From Cylicocyclus nassatus (Eukaryota; Nematoda; Chromadorea; Rhabditida; Strongylidae), in the NCBI GenBank assembly GCA_958299035.1, contig CATQJL010000223.1, positions 11,642,293 through 11,706,292 on the forward strand: a DNA stretch of 64,000 nt, given 5' to 3'. The notes below the pieces were generated by a model. That model saw only the letters and a program-made list of their open reading frames with translations. It made no database searches and was not told the origin of the DNA. This document shows positions 20,006 to 31,287 of the stretch, one piece after another. Each line of letters starts with the position of its first letter. Positions within the stretch are counted from its first letter, which is position 1. The position numbers and the translations under genes are program-made.

Positions 20006-22419
20006 TACTTGGGTAATTCGACAATTTTTCATCGAATGAATGAATATCGAATAAATTCAAAAGTAAAAAATCTCGAATAAACGAATATCGAATAAATTCG
20101 GAAAATCAAAAATATCGAATGAATGAATTTCGAAAAAATTCGGAAAATCAAAAATATCGAATGAATGAATATCGAATATATTCGAACATTGGAAGTCGAA
20201 TTTCGAATAAATATTCGAATAATTTATCGAATAACTAAAGCAATCACATCTCAAACTTGCCGACATATCTGGCTAAAGCCGATCCAATCATAATCAGCCC
20301 CCTAGTATCCTCTATACCAACTCCTAGCTCAAAATTTTCCAAAAATTGCTGAAATCAATAAAATAGATTTCGGTCTCAATCAGCACCCTCACTTACCCCT
20401 TTGTACCAACTCCCAACCTCGTAGCTCAAGATTTTCCAAAAATCGATAAAATCAATTAAGTATTAGGTTGTAACAGAATTAATGCAGGTTTTGAATTCCA
20501 ACCGCAATAATTCATACACTTCTCATTTCGAAGTGGGTTGCAAAATACCATTCGATAGAGCAAAGCAATCTCTACAAGGTGGCAATCTTGCTTTAGCAAC
20601 AACTCTGATCCACCACGAGTTTCGAGCCAAAAACTAAAAAGATTCAACTGTCTGAAAAAGCGAGAAAAATCGTAACTCAATTCATAAAAAACCTACAAAA
20701 ATTCTAACTTGCTCACGTAAACACTATTTACATGAGACATCTATACATGCCTTGGCCGTATTTTTTTCTCTGTTAAAACTCAAGAGAACGGAAATTTTCG
20801 TGCGTTTGCCAAAGTGAGGCTGTGCCGTTCCCACATAAGTAGTTGAATACTACGAATCTGTACAAATATAAAGGTGAGTTTTCAGCTCCCTACAAGCTTT
20901 AGTTCTGGGAAAATATCGAATACAGTTTCCGCTAGTCATGTGGTCCAAGCTAAAATTCAAATTTCTCGAGAACTAAAACATGTAGAGAGCTGAAAAGTTA
21001 CGTTTGCACTTCTACAGCTTTGTAGTATACAACTACTTATGTGGGAACGGCATAGCAACACTTTGGCAAATGCACGAAAATTTCCGTTTACTTGATTTCT
21101 AACAGAGAAAAAAATACGGCAAAGGCGTGTATAGATGTCTTATATGAATAGTGTTTACGTGAGCAAGTTAGAATTTCTATAGGTTTTTTATGAACTGAGT
21201 TACGATTTTTCTCAATTTTTCGGACAGTTGAATCTTTTTAGTTTTTGGCTCGAAACCCGAGGTGGATCAGAGTTGTTACTAAAGCAAGATTGCCACCTTG
21301 TAGAGATTGCTTTGCTCTATCGAAAGGTATTTTGCAACCTACTTAGAAATGAGAAGCGTATGACTTATTGCGGTTGGAATTTAAAACCTGCATTAATTTT
21401 GTTACAACCTAATAAATTTTTGTTCATAATCAGCACCCTCACTTACCCCCTTGTACCAACTCCCAACCTCGTAGCTCAAGGTTTTTTTGTTTATCGGAGA
21501 CTTTCGTCTTGTGTGGTATAAACTAGTCGTGGACGAAGACATGTGGTTTCCTCCGCGAAGCGAGCACGAATGCCCCTATAACCCCGGGCATACTGCAGGC
21601 ATTTCAGTGGCGACGTGGTATGGCAACGCTCAAATTGTCCAAAACTATTCTGAAAGTACAGATGCAGGGCATTCGTCATTTTAGTATGTTGTACACGCTA
21701 AACGTTTGTGGTAAGCTGCCATAACATCTGAAGACATCTCGTAACTGGCAAATCGGTACGGCGATCTAAACCGTCTAATCCTGCACTACAACTGCGATGT
21801 CCTTTACTCAGTATACACCAATTCGCAAAAAACTCCAAAGTAACGATTAGGCAGTTTTGCAATAATTTATGCGAGCAAGAGTGCTCACTACTGTAGGCTT
21901 TGCGTACCGCAAGCATGAGCATGCAAAGAAGGAAGAACAGCCATTTCAATTCAGTATGAACTCAGAACATTTGATACCTTCTTTGCTGATTTGGTGCCAA
22001 TACAGTGCGAACAATCTCATTGATAGAAAAACCATCAATTAAAATCCATATCTGATTTTTTTACTGTCGCAAGCAGTCGGAAGAATGCGACTCTCCATAC
22101 CGTTCAAAGGTATACCGGTTGCAAAAGACGCATTACCGAGTTTTGCGAAAAAAACGCGGACGAAGTGAGCTTGATACTTAGCAGTTGGCTCTGCAACAAA
22201 GTCGAATAATCTGAATACGGAGTACATTCGAATACGATTTCGAATAAACATTCGAATAAAACAGTCGAATAAAATCTATTCGAAACCCCGTTTTTTGATT
22301 ATTCGAGTTTTCGAATGTCATTCGAAAATGGAAGAACTCCGAATATCAAATTTCGAATACGAATATATTCGAATGTTTTATTCGAATGATCGAATTTCTA
22401 TTCGATTCGGACCCAAGTA
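20006..22419. mobile_element. TA-flanked element with TTCGAAT-rich ends
   Basis: TACTTGGGT at the left and ACCCAAGTA at the right are inverted ends flanked by TA. Both subterminal regions (20020-20240, 22200-22410) are dense in TTCGAATA-type repeats. The body contains direct copies of a roughly 57-bp segment (about 20378 and 21428) on either side of the next nested element. No transposase. Confidence 0.7.
20463..21412. mobile_element. Mariner-like MITE (TTAGGTTGTAACAG), copy 1
   Basis: This 950-bp palindrome starts TTAGGTTGTAACAGAATTAA and ends with its reverse complement, with TA on both sides (20461-20462, 21413-21414). TTAGGTTG-type ends and TA duplications are those of mariner elements. 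The arms mirror each other for several hundred bp around a centre near 20940. Both arms carry the GATAGAGCAAAGCAAT module. No transposase frame. Close relative at 45342-46147. Confidence 0.85.
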
Positions 22420-22472
22420 TAATGTATACATCTCATTTGAAAAGGCCGCTTCGACCAACCTTCCTTTCCTTG

Positions 22473-22750
22473 TCAGACAATGTCAGCGGACGAGCCATGA
22501 CCCTTAACTCACTACACTGGGCTACCTACGGGAACCGGTCACGCGGGTCAGGCGGAGAATCACTGTAACAAAATGAATCCTCTTGATCAACCGCTGTAGC
22601 GCGACCCAACTGCGGTCTTTGGTGCAATAAGTCTAGAATACAGTAAGCGAGCGGTGACCCTTGACTCATGCTGCTGCCGACTCGAGGCCTAATTTACTGT
22701 AGCGGTCCATACTCCGGCCGGCCCGCGGGAGCTGCGAACACTCAGATGTT
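22473..22750. other. GC-richer spacer, nothing recognised
   Basis: After the TCA duplication this 280-bp stretch is richer in GC than its surroundings and has two near-copies of a GACCCTTAACTCA-type word (about 22498 and 22650). I see no coding or RNA signal. Confidence 0.4.
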
Positions 22751-23674
22751 TTAGGTTGTCCGGAAATTAAGCAGGTTTTGAATTCCAACCGCAATAAGTC
22801 AGACACTTCCATTTCTAAATAGGTTGCGAAACATCATTCGATAGAACAAAGCAAGCTCTATAAGATAGCTAGCTTGCTTCAGCGACAGCTCTGATCCACC
22901 ACGAGTTTCGAGCGAAAAACTGAAGAGATTTAACTGCCCAAAAAATTGAGAAAAATCGTAACTCAGTTCATGAAAATCCTACAAAAATTCTGACTCGCTC
23001 ACGTAAGACAACCCACAAATGGCATCTATATACGCCTTTGCCGTATTTTTTTCTCTTTTAGAAATCATGAGAACGAAAATCTTCGTGCATTTGCCAAAAT
23101 GGTGCTGTGCCGTTTCCACATAAGTAGATGTGTACTACGAAAAAGTAGAAGTACAAACGTAAAATTCAGCTCTCTACCAGCTCTAGTTCTCAAGAAATAT
23201 CGGATATAGCTTTCAGTAGTCAGCTGGTCCAAGCTAAAATTCAAATTTCTCGAGAACTAAAGCTTGTAGAAAGCTGAAAACTTACGTTTGTACTTCTACA
23301 GCTTTAGTAAACAACGACTTATATGGGAACGGCACAGCATCACTTTGGCAAATGCACGAAAATCTTCGTATTCTTGATTTCTAACAAAGAAAAACGTACG
23401 GCAACGGCGTATATAGATGCCATATGTGGATTGTGTTTACGTGAGCGAGTTAGAATTTTTGTAGGATTATGAACTGAGTTACGATTTTCCTAAATTTTTC
23501 GGGCAATCTTTTTAGTTTTTGGCTCGAAACTCGCGGATCAGAATTGGTGCTAAAGCAAGATTGCCATCTTGTAGAGCTTGCTTTGCTCTATCGACTGATA
23601 ACCTATTTAAAAATGAGAAGTGTCTGACTTATTGCGACTGGGATTCAAAACCTGCATTAATTTTCGGATAACAA
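22751..23674. mobile_element. Mariner-like MITE, degenerate copy
   Basis: TTAGGTTGTCCGGAAATTAA at the left and a degenerate reverse complement at the right (near 23655-23674) bound a palindrome that follows 20463-21412 through its length. A flanking TA duplication is no longer clear. Confidence 0.7.
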
Positions 23675-23976
23675 TAGTTAGCCCGGTGTAAATTTAGAGC
23701 CTTTGCCGGTTCCGCTCCCAATTTTCGAATAAGTGCCTCACTTTATTATTTGCGGCGATTAAAAGGCACACCTGAACCAGTGGTACGTTATAACTTCCAA
23801 AGCTTGTCATTCTAGAAAAGATGTACGTGACATAAACCTTCTTTACATTTTGTGCTCGGTATGAATGATAATAACCTACATCTCAGATCTCGACAATGAC
23901 GACCTCGTATTCCATATAATGTTCCTATTATTGTTTTTGGAATTCTCAGAAAAGAAAACAGCTTAGAGAAACTTAC

Positions 23977-24075
23977 TCCATATGCTCTATTGGGTTCTCC
24001 ATCTCTTCTTCATTTGTGTGAATTACAAAGGAAAGTTTCTTTCCATCAAATGACGTGAAAGTTATGCCGATATTT
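23977..24075 (-). CDS. Candidate host exon, 99 bp
   Basis: On the minus strand, acceptor ACCTAG precedes 32 open codons (ITFTSFDGKKLSFVIHTNEE and on) that end at a consensus donor GTAAGT. The peptide is hydrophilic and gene-like. It is on the same strand as the ABCA exons and could be an N-terminal-side exon of that gene, but its phase does not join directly to the 19449-19539 exon. Flanks 23675-23976 and 24076-24577 hold MITE remnants and no other exon I can support. Confidence 0.35.
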
Positions 24076-24633
24076 CTAGGTAGCGTACTTAGCCGACATT
24101 TCTCGAATACTTTCAGCCTACTGTTTTCGCGACTCCATTTCTTCAAGCAGCTCCTTCTCGGTTGTGTAAGGACGCTTGTTCTTCTAAAACCAAAATTCAA
24201 AAAATTGAGTTTGCGTAGGTTGTTACATAAGTCTCGTTGCAGATTTTCTACCACAACACACATTTTCGATATGGCCTCAGGGTACCACTTGATAAAACAA
24301 AGCAAGCTCTACAATAAGGCTTGTAAAATTTGCACTAAACTTTCATCCACCTTAAGTTTTAAGTGAAGATCTGAAAAATTCTTAATGCACAAAAATTGAA
24401 AAAAGTTTATGTCCCAAAAATCTTACAGATTTCTCACTACCTTGATACGACCAATTTTTCATGCTTCCGCTAAAGCCGTATGTTGTTTCCACATAAATAT
24501 GTATCAAACAAATTCAAGAATAGAATCGTATGTTTTCGAACGTTTACAAGCCCTAGATTTGGGATATATTGATTTTATTAGGTTGGCTTGAAAGTTCTCT
24601 GACATTTTTAGACTAAGGCCCGTATGCACGTAC

Positions 24634-25356
24634 ATCTCCGCTGGGGAGGGGAGGGGATCTGAGAGGGGATCCGTCATAACTCGCTAGTCTACGTATCTTT
24701 CTTCTTCTTTCTCTATCTTGCTTATGAAGTTTTTCATACACTCATACCTGCCCATAAGGGATGCCAGGTTCCTTCCATACAAGAATGGTTTTTTGCCATT
24801 TTGTGCGATCCCCTGCGGATCCCCAGGGGATCCCCAGGGGATTAGCGCTCATTTTCAAAGTGATATATTTTCCTGAGAAGTCAATGAAAACACCGCAAAA
24901 TTGTACTCAGGATATAATACGGCACTGCTAAGAATGTTTTCAACAGGGGAAATGGAATCTGAAGATTATGAATATTTCGATGATCCTTAGCTTTCGAGCC
25001 AGGGATTAGCGAAGATTTCGACATCCTGAGATTTTATATATTTCTACTATAAACATCTTTAGCAATGCCGTAGTATATCCACAGTACAATTTTACAGCGT
25101 TTTCATTGAGTTTTCAGGAAGATAAATGGCACTGAAATTGAGAAGTGATCCCCTGGAGATCCCCAGGGGATCTCCAGGGGATCACACAAAATAGTAAAAA
25201 TCTAATCAATTATGCCAGTAAACTGGCATCACTTATGCGCATATATTAGCGTATGAGAAACTTCATAAACAAGATAGAAAAGGAAGAAGAAAGATACCTT
25301 GAGTAGCGAGATATGACGCATCCCCTCTCAGATCCCCTCCCCTCCTCAGGGGGGAT
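24634..25356. mobile_element. 723-bp MITE with GTAC target duplication
   Basis: Inverted ends (ATCTCCGCTGGGGAGGGG, and its near-reverse complement) are flanked by GTAC at 24630-24633 and 25357-25360. The opposite palindrome arm has one GTAC at 29922-29925 and no insert. The interior contains repeated GATCCCCAGGGGATCC-type palindromes. Confidence 0.8.
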
Positions 25357-25384
25357 GTACAATATCGCTCATAATTCGTCAAAA

Positions 25385-25515
25385 AAGTCGCCGGACTGTG
25401 GCGCACTCCGCCACACTCCGCCACAGTGCGCCGGAGTGTGGCAGAGTGCGCCGGAGTGTGGCAGAGTGCGGCGGAGTGCGGCAGAGTGCGCCACACTCCG
25501 CCGCAGTGCGCCGGA
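25385..25515. repeat. GGAGTGTGGC minisatellite
   Basis: Short GC-rich units (GGAGTGTGGCAGAGTGCGCC and variants) run in both orientations. The opposite arm (29850-29895) has a shorter version, so the copy number changed after the palindrome formed. Confidence 0.7.
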
Positions 25516-27236
25516 ATGATCGTCAATTTAGCCATATCTCACTTCAGAATGGATGAATTCTGAATCCGAGGACACCGTTCGATTCAGCTCGACGAGACGC
25601 ATCATCTTATATATGAAGCTGAACGTCTGTTTGTCTGTTTGTCTGTACGTATGTTCCGAATAGAAAAATCCATTTCTGAACTGATCCGGACCAAACTTGG
25701 CACACATACACTTCGGGCCCCGGCGGGTGTCATGGGCTACTTTTCGTCATCGATCGATATCGATTTTATCGATTTTTTTGCAAAGTTTGAGCTACGGGGC
25801 TGGGAGTTTGCACAGGGGGTAATCGAGCATGGGGATTCCGAATACACTATTAGTTTTAAGAATTATCGATTACTTTTATCGATTTTATCGATTTTTTTGC
25901 AAAGTCTGAGCTACGGGGTGAGTGTTTGCACAGGGGGGTAATCGAGCATGGGGATTCCGAATACATTAGTTTTCAGAATTATCGATTATTATCTTGGTTG
26001 AATTCACTGTGCTGATAACAGTATTAGCATTGATCTGTCGCTGATGACACATAGACAGTATACTATAGGAGTATGGTAGAGAGCCACTCTGATCGAATTT
26101 GTTCTAAGATCTGCTCAAGATCACAATACCGCGCACAGAATGTCAAAATTTCCGTGAACTTCGCGGAATTCGGATTTCCGCCAAAGTGCGCCATAATCCG
26201 GGACATTTCTGGATCCGCGAAACCATGCGAATCACACAGAGTAAGCAACGCCATAACTTCCTTCGGAATGAATATATTCCGAATCCAGAAGCAGCATTGC
26301 GTTCAGATCGTCGAGGCAAATATTTTGATATACAGTATGCTCTCGATATTCCATTTCCAGTTTTTTTCGAATTCTTTCTGTGGAGGTCTTTTCGCAAGGA
26401 TGTAACGCAGCGTCTGTGTAACATAAAAGATTCCAGTGAGCACTGTTCGATAGTACTGTCCTTGTAGGTTATCGTGCGTTCAAGAGTAGCTGCAGGCTGT
26501 CCCCCAAAAGAGATAGAAGCGTTGGTGAATTTTCGAAAAATCACGCGTTTCTAAATTCTACTCGCCGTAACTTCCTTCGGAATGAACATATTCTGAATCC
26601 GAAAAAAGCTTTGTGCTCAGTTCATCAAGGCAAGTCTTTCGATATACAGCATATCCTTGATATTCCGATTTCGATATTCTCAAATCTTTCTGTAGACGTC
26701 TTTTCGTGAAGATGTAAAGCAGCGCGCATTGCCCCTAGTAGATTACAGCAAGGACCTTTCGATAGTACTTTTTCTGTAGATTACGCAGCGCTAAAAAGTA
26801 GTCACAGGCGTCTTTCCATAGGAGTTAGAAGGGCTGGTGAATTCTGGAAAAATCATGTCTCCTAAATTTTTCTCAACGTAACTCTGAAATATGAAGCTCT
26901 CTTGCTAAGCAGATGTGATTTTCGTAATCAGCAGGTCGGATAACCCTTATGAGCAAGTTTTCCGAGATGTTCGGGTTATTTCATTTTTTCTCGTTTTACG
27001 CTCTGGAAGCTCGCCGATGGATTTTGGTCAAAATGTTCATGCTCTTAAATTGTAAGAAAACTTCGCTTATGAAGGCTTTCGAACACGCTCTTTACGAAAA
27101 TCGTGGTCTTTGAGGATTACAGGGTCTTCTTGGAGAGATACGGTGAGGTGACTGTAACTGCATCACGAAAGCTCGTAAACTTCGCCTCCACCTCTCACGT
27201 GTCTGTCAAAGAACCTGCCTGCTTGCTTCACTAGTC

Positions 27237-27788
27237 AGTACTCTGCGTTGATACCACTGCTTNNNNNNNNNNNNNNNNNNNNNNNNNNNNNNNNNNNNNN
27301 NNNNNNNNNNNNNNNNNNNNNNNNNNNNNNNNNNNNNNNNNNNNNNNNNNNNNNNNNNNNNNNNNNNNNNNNNNNNNNNNNNNNNNNNNNNNNNNNNNNN
27401 NNNNNNNNNNNNNNNNNNNNNNNNNNNNNNNNNNNNNNNNNNNNNNNNNNNNNNNNNNNNNNNNNNNNNNNNNNNNNNNNNNNNNNNNNNNNNNNNNNNN
27501 NNNNNNNNNNNNNNNNNNNNNNNNNNNNNNNNNNNNNNNNNNNNNNNNNNNNNNNNNNNNNNNNNNNNNNNNNNNNNNNNNNNNNNNNNNNNNNNNNNNN
27601 NNNNNNNNNNNNNNNNNNNNNNNNNNNNNNNNNNNNNNNNNNNNNNNNNNNNNNNNNNNNNNNNNNNNNNNNNNNNNNNNNNNNNNNNNNNNNNNNNNNN
27701 NNNNNNNNNNNNNNNNNNNNNNNNNNNNNNNNNNNNNNNNNNNNNNNNNNNNNNNNNNNNNNAAGCAGTGGTATCAACGCAGAGTACT
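27237..27788. other. 500-N assembly gap flanked by adapter
   Basis: The N run (27263-27762) is preceded by the reverse complement of, and followed by, a 26-nt oligonucleotide starting AAGCAGTGGTATCAACGC. This is the SMART-type PCR adapter also used in low-input amplification libraries. It is not genomic. The mirrored arm suggests about 150 bp is missing. Confidence 0.9.
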
Positions 27789-29938
27789 TGTACAACACGC
27801 TGATCAAATCTTTTCACATTCTTAATGAATCTTATTGTGAAATTTGGTGATTTGAGCTCTAGCCACAAAACAGCTTTGATATTCAATTGCTGAAGCACAC
27901 GCAAGCACCATATTCATTACAGTGGAGTTCTTGAGCGAAGCGAACATAATATCCGCAATGCGAGTGTCATACAAGCACTCGCGGTGGAATTTCGACGAAA
28001 TTTGCGATCTTTACATTTTGAGCAAAATTCATGAGAACGTGTTTTCATAGGCTCGTAACTCGGCGAATTTTATAGACTGGAGCCTGATTCTTGCGCTATT
28101 CGATAGCACATCTCCTAGCAACTTTGACTAGTGAAGCAAGCAGGCAGGTTCTTTGACAGACACGTGAGAGGTGGAGGCGAAGTTTACGAGCTTTCGTGAT
28201 GCAGTTACAGTCACCTCACCGTATCTCTCCAAGAAGACCCTGTAATCCTCAAAGACCACGATTTTCGTAAAGAGCGTGTTCGAAAGCCTTCATAAGCGAA
28301 GTTTTCTTACAATTTAAGAGCATGAACATTTTGACCAAAATCCATCGGCGAGCTTCCAGAGCGTAAAACGAGAAAAAATGAAATAACCCGAACATCTCGG
28401 AAAACTTGCTCATAAGGGTTATCCGACCTGCTGATTACGAAAATCACATCTGCTTAGCAAGAGAGCTTCATATTTCAGAGTTACGTTGAGAAAAATTTAG
28501 GAGACATGATTTTTCCAGAATTCACCAGCCCTTCTAACTCCTATGGAAAGACGCCTGTGACTACTTTTTAGCGCTGCGTAATCTACAGAAAAAGTACTAT
28601 CGAAAGGTCCTTGCTGTAATCTACTAGGGGCAATGCGCGCTGCTTTACATCTTCACGAAAAGACGTCTACAGAAAGATTTGAGAATATCGAAATCGGAAT
28701 ATCAAGGATATGCTGTATATCGAAAGACTTGCCTTGATGAACTGAGCACAAAGCTTTTTTCGGATTCAGAATATGTTCATTCCGAAGGAAGTTACGGCGA
28801 GTAGAATTTAGAAACGCGTGATTTTTCGAAAATTCACCAACGCTTCTATCTCTTTTGGGGGACAGCCTGCAGCTACTCTTGAACGCACGATAACCTACAA
28901 GGACAGTACTATCGAACAGTGCTCACTGGAATCTTTTATGTTACACAGACGCTGCGTTACATCCTTGCGAAAAGACCTCCACAGAAAGAATTCGAAAAAA
29001 ACTGGAAATGGAATATCGAGAGCATACTGTATATCAAAATATTTGCCTCGACGATCTGAACGCAATGCTGCTTCTGGATTCGGAATATATTCATTCCGAA
29101 GGAAGTTATGGCGTTGCTTACTCTGTGTGATTCGCATGGTTTCGCGGATCCAGAAATGTCCCGGATTATGGCGCACTTTGGCGGAAATCCGAATTCCGCG
29201 AAGTTCACGGAAATTTTGACATTCTGTGCGCGGTATTGTGATCTTGAGCAGATCTTAGAACAAATTCGATCAGAGTGGCTCTCTACCATACTCCTATAGT
29301 ATACTGTCTATGTGTCATCAGCGACAGATCAATGCTAATACTGTTATCAGCACAGTGAATTCAGCCAAGATAATAATCGATAATTCTGAAAACTAATGTA
29401 TTCGGAATCCCCATGCTCGATTACCCCCCTGTGCAAACACTCACCCCGTAGCTCAGACTTTGCAAAAAAATCGATAAAATCGATAAAAGTAATCGATAAT
29501 TCTTAAGACTAATAGTGTATTCGGAATCCCCATGCTCGATTACCCCCTGTGCAAACTCCCAGCCCCGTAGCTCAAACTTTGCAAAAAAATCGATAAAATC
29601 GATATCGATCGATGACGAAAAGTAGCCCATGACACCCGCCGGGGCCCGAAGTGTATGTGTGCCAAGTTTGGTCCGGATCAGTTCAGAAATGGATTTTTCT
29701 ATTCGGAACATACGTACAGACAAACAGACAAACAGACGTTCAGCTTCATATATAAGATGATGCGTCTCGTCGAGCTGAATCGAACGGTGTCCTCGGATTC
29801 AGAATTCATCCATTCTGAAGCGAGATATGGCTGAATTGACGATCATTCCGGCGCACTGCGGCGGAGTGTGGCGGAGTGCGCCGCAGTCCGGCGACTTTTT
29901 TGACGAATTATGAGCGGTATTGTACGTGCATACGGGCC

Positions 29939-30715
29939 TAAATCTGCTATATCTCGAAACCTAGCGCATGTACATACGATAGGGATACCATTCGATAGAG
30001 AAGGCAAGCTCTGCAAGATGGAATGCAAAAGTTCGCACCAGCTTCAAATTTCCGTAAGTTTGCATCCAGAATCTGAGTCGTACTGAAGGCTGGGAGAATT
30101 GGGGAAATTCATATCCTCGATCAAAAAATCCTACGAATCTTCGAATTGCTCTAGCAAATTGCACACCACATCAGACACTCATATGTTCCGTTATTATATC
30201 TCTTCCTCGTTCTATGCTGTTCCTACCCATGTAATTGTATAGTACAAGCACCTAGAAGAATATCCGTGGATTTTTAGCTTTTTGCAAGCCATTGAAATTT
30301 CAACTAGGCAATTTTAGGAAAGTAGGGCCTGTAGAAACCTGAAAGCTTACAGTTTTACTTCTAGGTGCTTGTACTATAAAATTATATGGGCGGAAACAAC
30401 AAAGCTTTGTGTTTGTACAAGCTTGAGAACTTTCGTTTTTGAATTTCTAGGTGAAGCAAAAATACAGCAGCGGGACATCTGATGTGGTGTGCAATTTGCT
30501 TGAGCAACTTGGAGATCCCTAGGATTTTTTTTGAACAAAGATATGAAATTTTCACATTTTTTCGAGCTTTCAATACGACTCAGTTCTGAATGCAAACTTA
30601 CGGTGGGTCAAAGCTGCTGCGAGGTTTTGCATACCATCTTGTATGCTTGCTTTGCCCTATCGAATGTTATCTCTATCGGATGTACATATTAGGTTTCGAG
30701 AAATCGCAGATATTG
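29939..30715. mobile_element. Palindromic MITE inside the right arm
   Basis: ATCTGCTATATCTCGAAACC at about 29943 pairs with GGTTTCGAGAAATCGCAGAT at about 30690. The interior contains inverted copies of the TTCGATAGAG module. The left arm lacks it (24600-24625). Exact ends are uncertain by several bases. Confidence 0.65.
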
Positions 30716-31287
30716 TATGGAAATGTCGGAGAACTTTCGCGCCAACCTAATAGCATGAAACACTCGAATAAAAGCTAGATCCAGATAATTCTCGAAAACT
30801 CACGCTTATGAATTGCTAAAACTATACCTTTAGAAGCTTGTCACTCCCACAATGGTCGGCCGCCTCATCGTGGCGTGGGGGTGACACTTGGTGTCAAACT
30901 GCGATGCACAGCCGAATGTATACTCTGGCAGGGCCTCCCAAGCTGTGAAGGAGTTCGACGTTTCCGGTTTCGGTTGGATGCCTAGCTAAGAGCCGGCCAG
31001 GCCAAATCCCCCGCCGTCTGACTTTTTTTTGGTCGCTAGGCATCCTCTTCCCGCTCCACACCTGGGTCGGCGACCACCCCGTGGAAATCAAGTGTTGGCT
31101 AAGTCTGCTCTTGTAGGGGAAACATTTTTATTGCTCGATCAGCAAAAAGAAGAGCAATAAACCCTGACATCGGATCCCGCCTACGGCACCGGGCGGTAGC
31201 AAGAACGATGTCAGGGTACTCAGGGCGCCTTTCGGATCGGACAAAAACGACACGTCTGCCCGGACGACACGCCATGGAGACTGCCTC

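Larger units (their letters stand above)
19585..22472. mobile_element. TCA-flanked palindromic element, twice nested
   Basis: Ends CAAGGGAAGGAAGG and CCTTCCTTTCCTTG are flanked by TCA (19582-19584, 22473-22475). Its own sequence occupies 19585-20003 and 22422-22472, a palindrome centred near 19810. The rest is another element (20006-22419). It belongs to the same family as 10843-11312, which has an independent TCA duplication. Confidence 0.8.
24578..30750. mobile_element. Giant palindromic mariner-ended element
   Basis: TTAGGTTGGCTTGAAAGTTC at the left and GAACTTTCGCGCCAACCTAA at the right, flanked by TA (24576-24577, 30751-30752), bound about 6.2 kb. From 25639 to 27236 the left arm mirrors 28126-29723 with every coordinate pair summing to 55362, so there are no indels and only a few substitutions. 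The loop near 27880 shares sequence with that of 46870-50866. Each arm carries a private insertion (24634-25356; about 29939-30715). All open frames here are palindrome shadows. A 500-N gap sits in the left half. Confidence 0.8.

Noticed and set aside
25385..25515. CRISPR-like array
   Set aside because: Units are short, contiguous and variable with no spacers; the genome is eukaryotic. It is a minisatellite.
25263..25535. Repetitive 90-residue open frame on the minus strand
   Set aside because: It translates the GC-rich minisatellite in phase; no coding evidence.
27206..27904. Long open frames across the N runs (also 49166-49864)
   Set aside because: They are open only because Ns translate as X; the flanking codons are adapter and palindrome sequence.
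26063..29299. Matching open frames on opposite strands in the two palindrome arms
   Set aside because: They mirror each other exactly because the arms do; no splice signals or protein-family motifs.
24578..30750. Palindrome as a pure amplification chimera
   Set aside because: The arms differ by substitutions and private insertions with target duplications, and a diverged relative with the same layout exists at 46870-50866.
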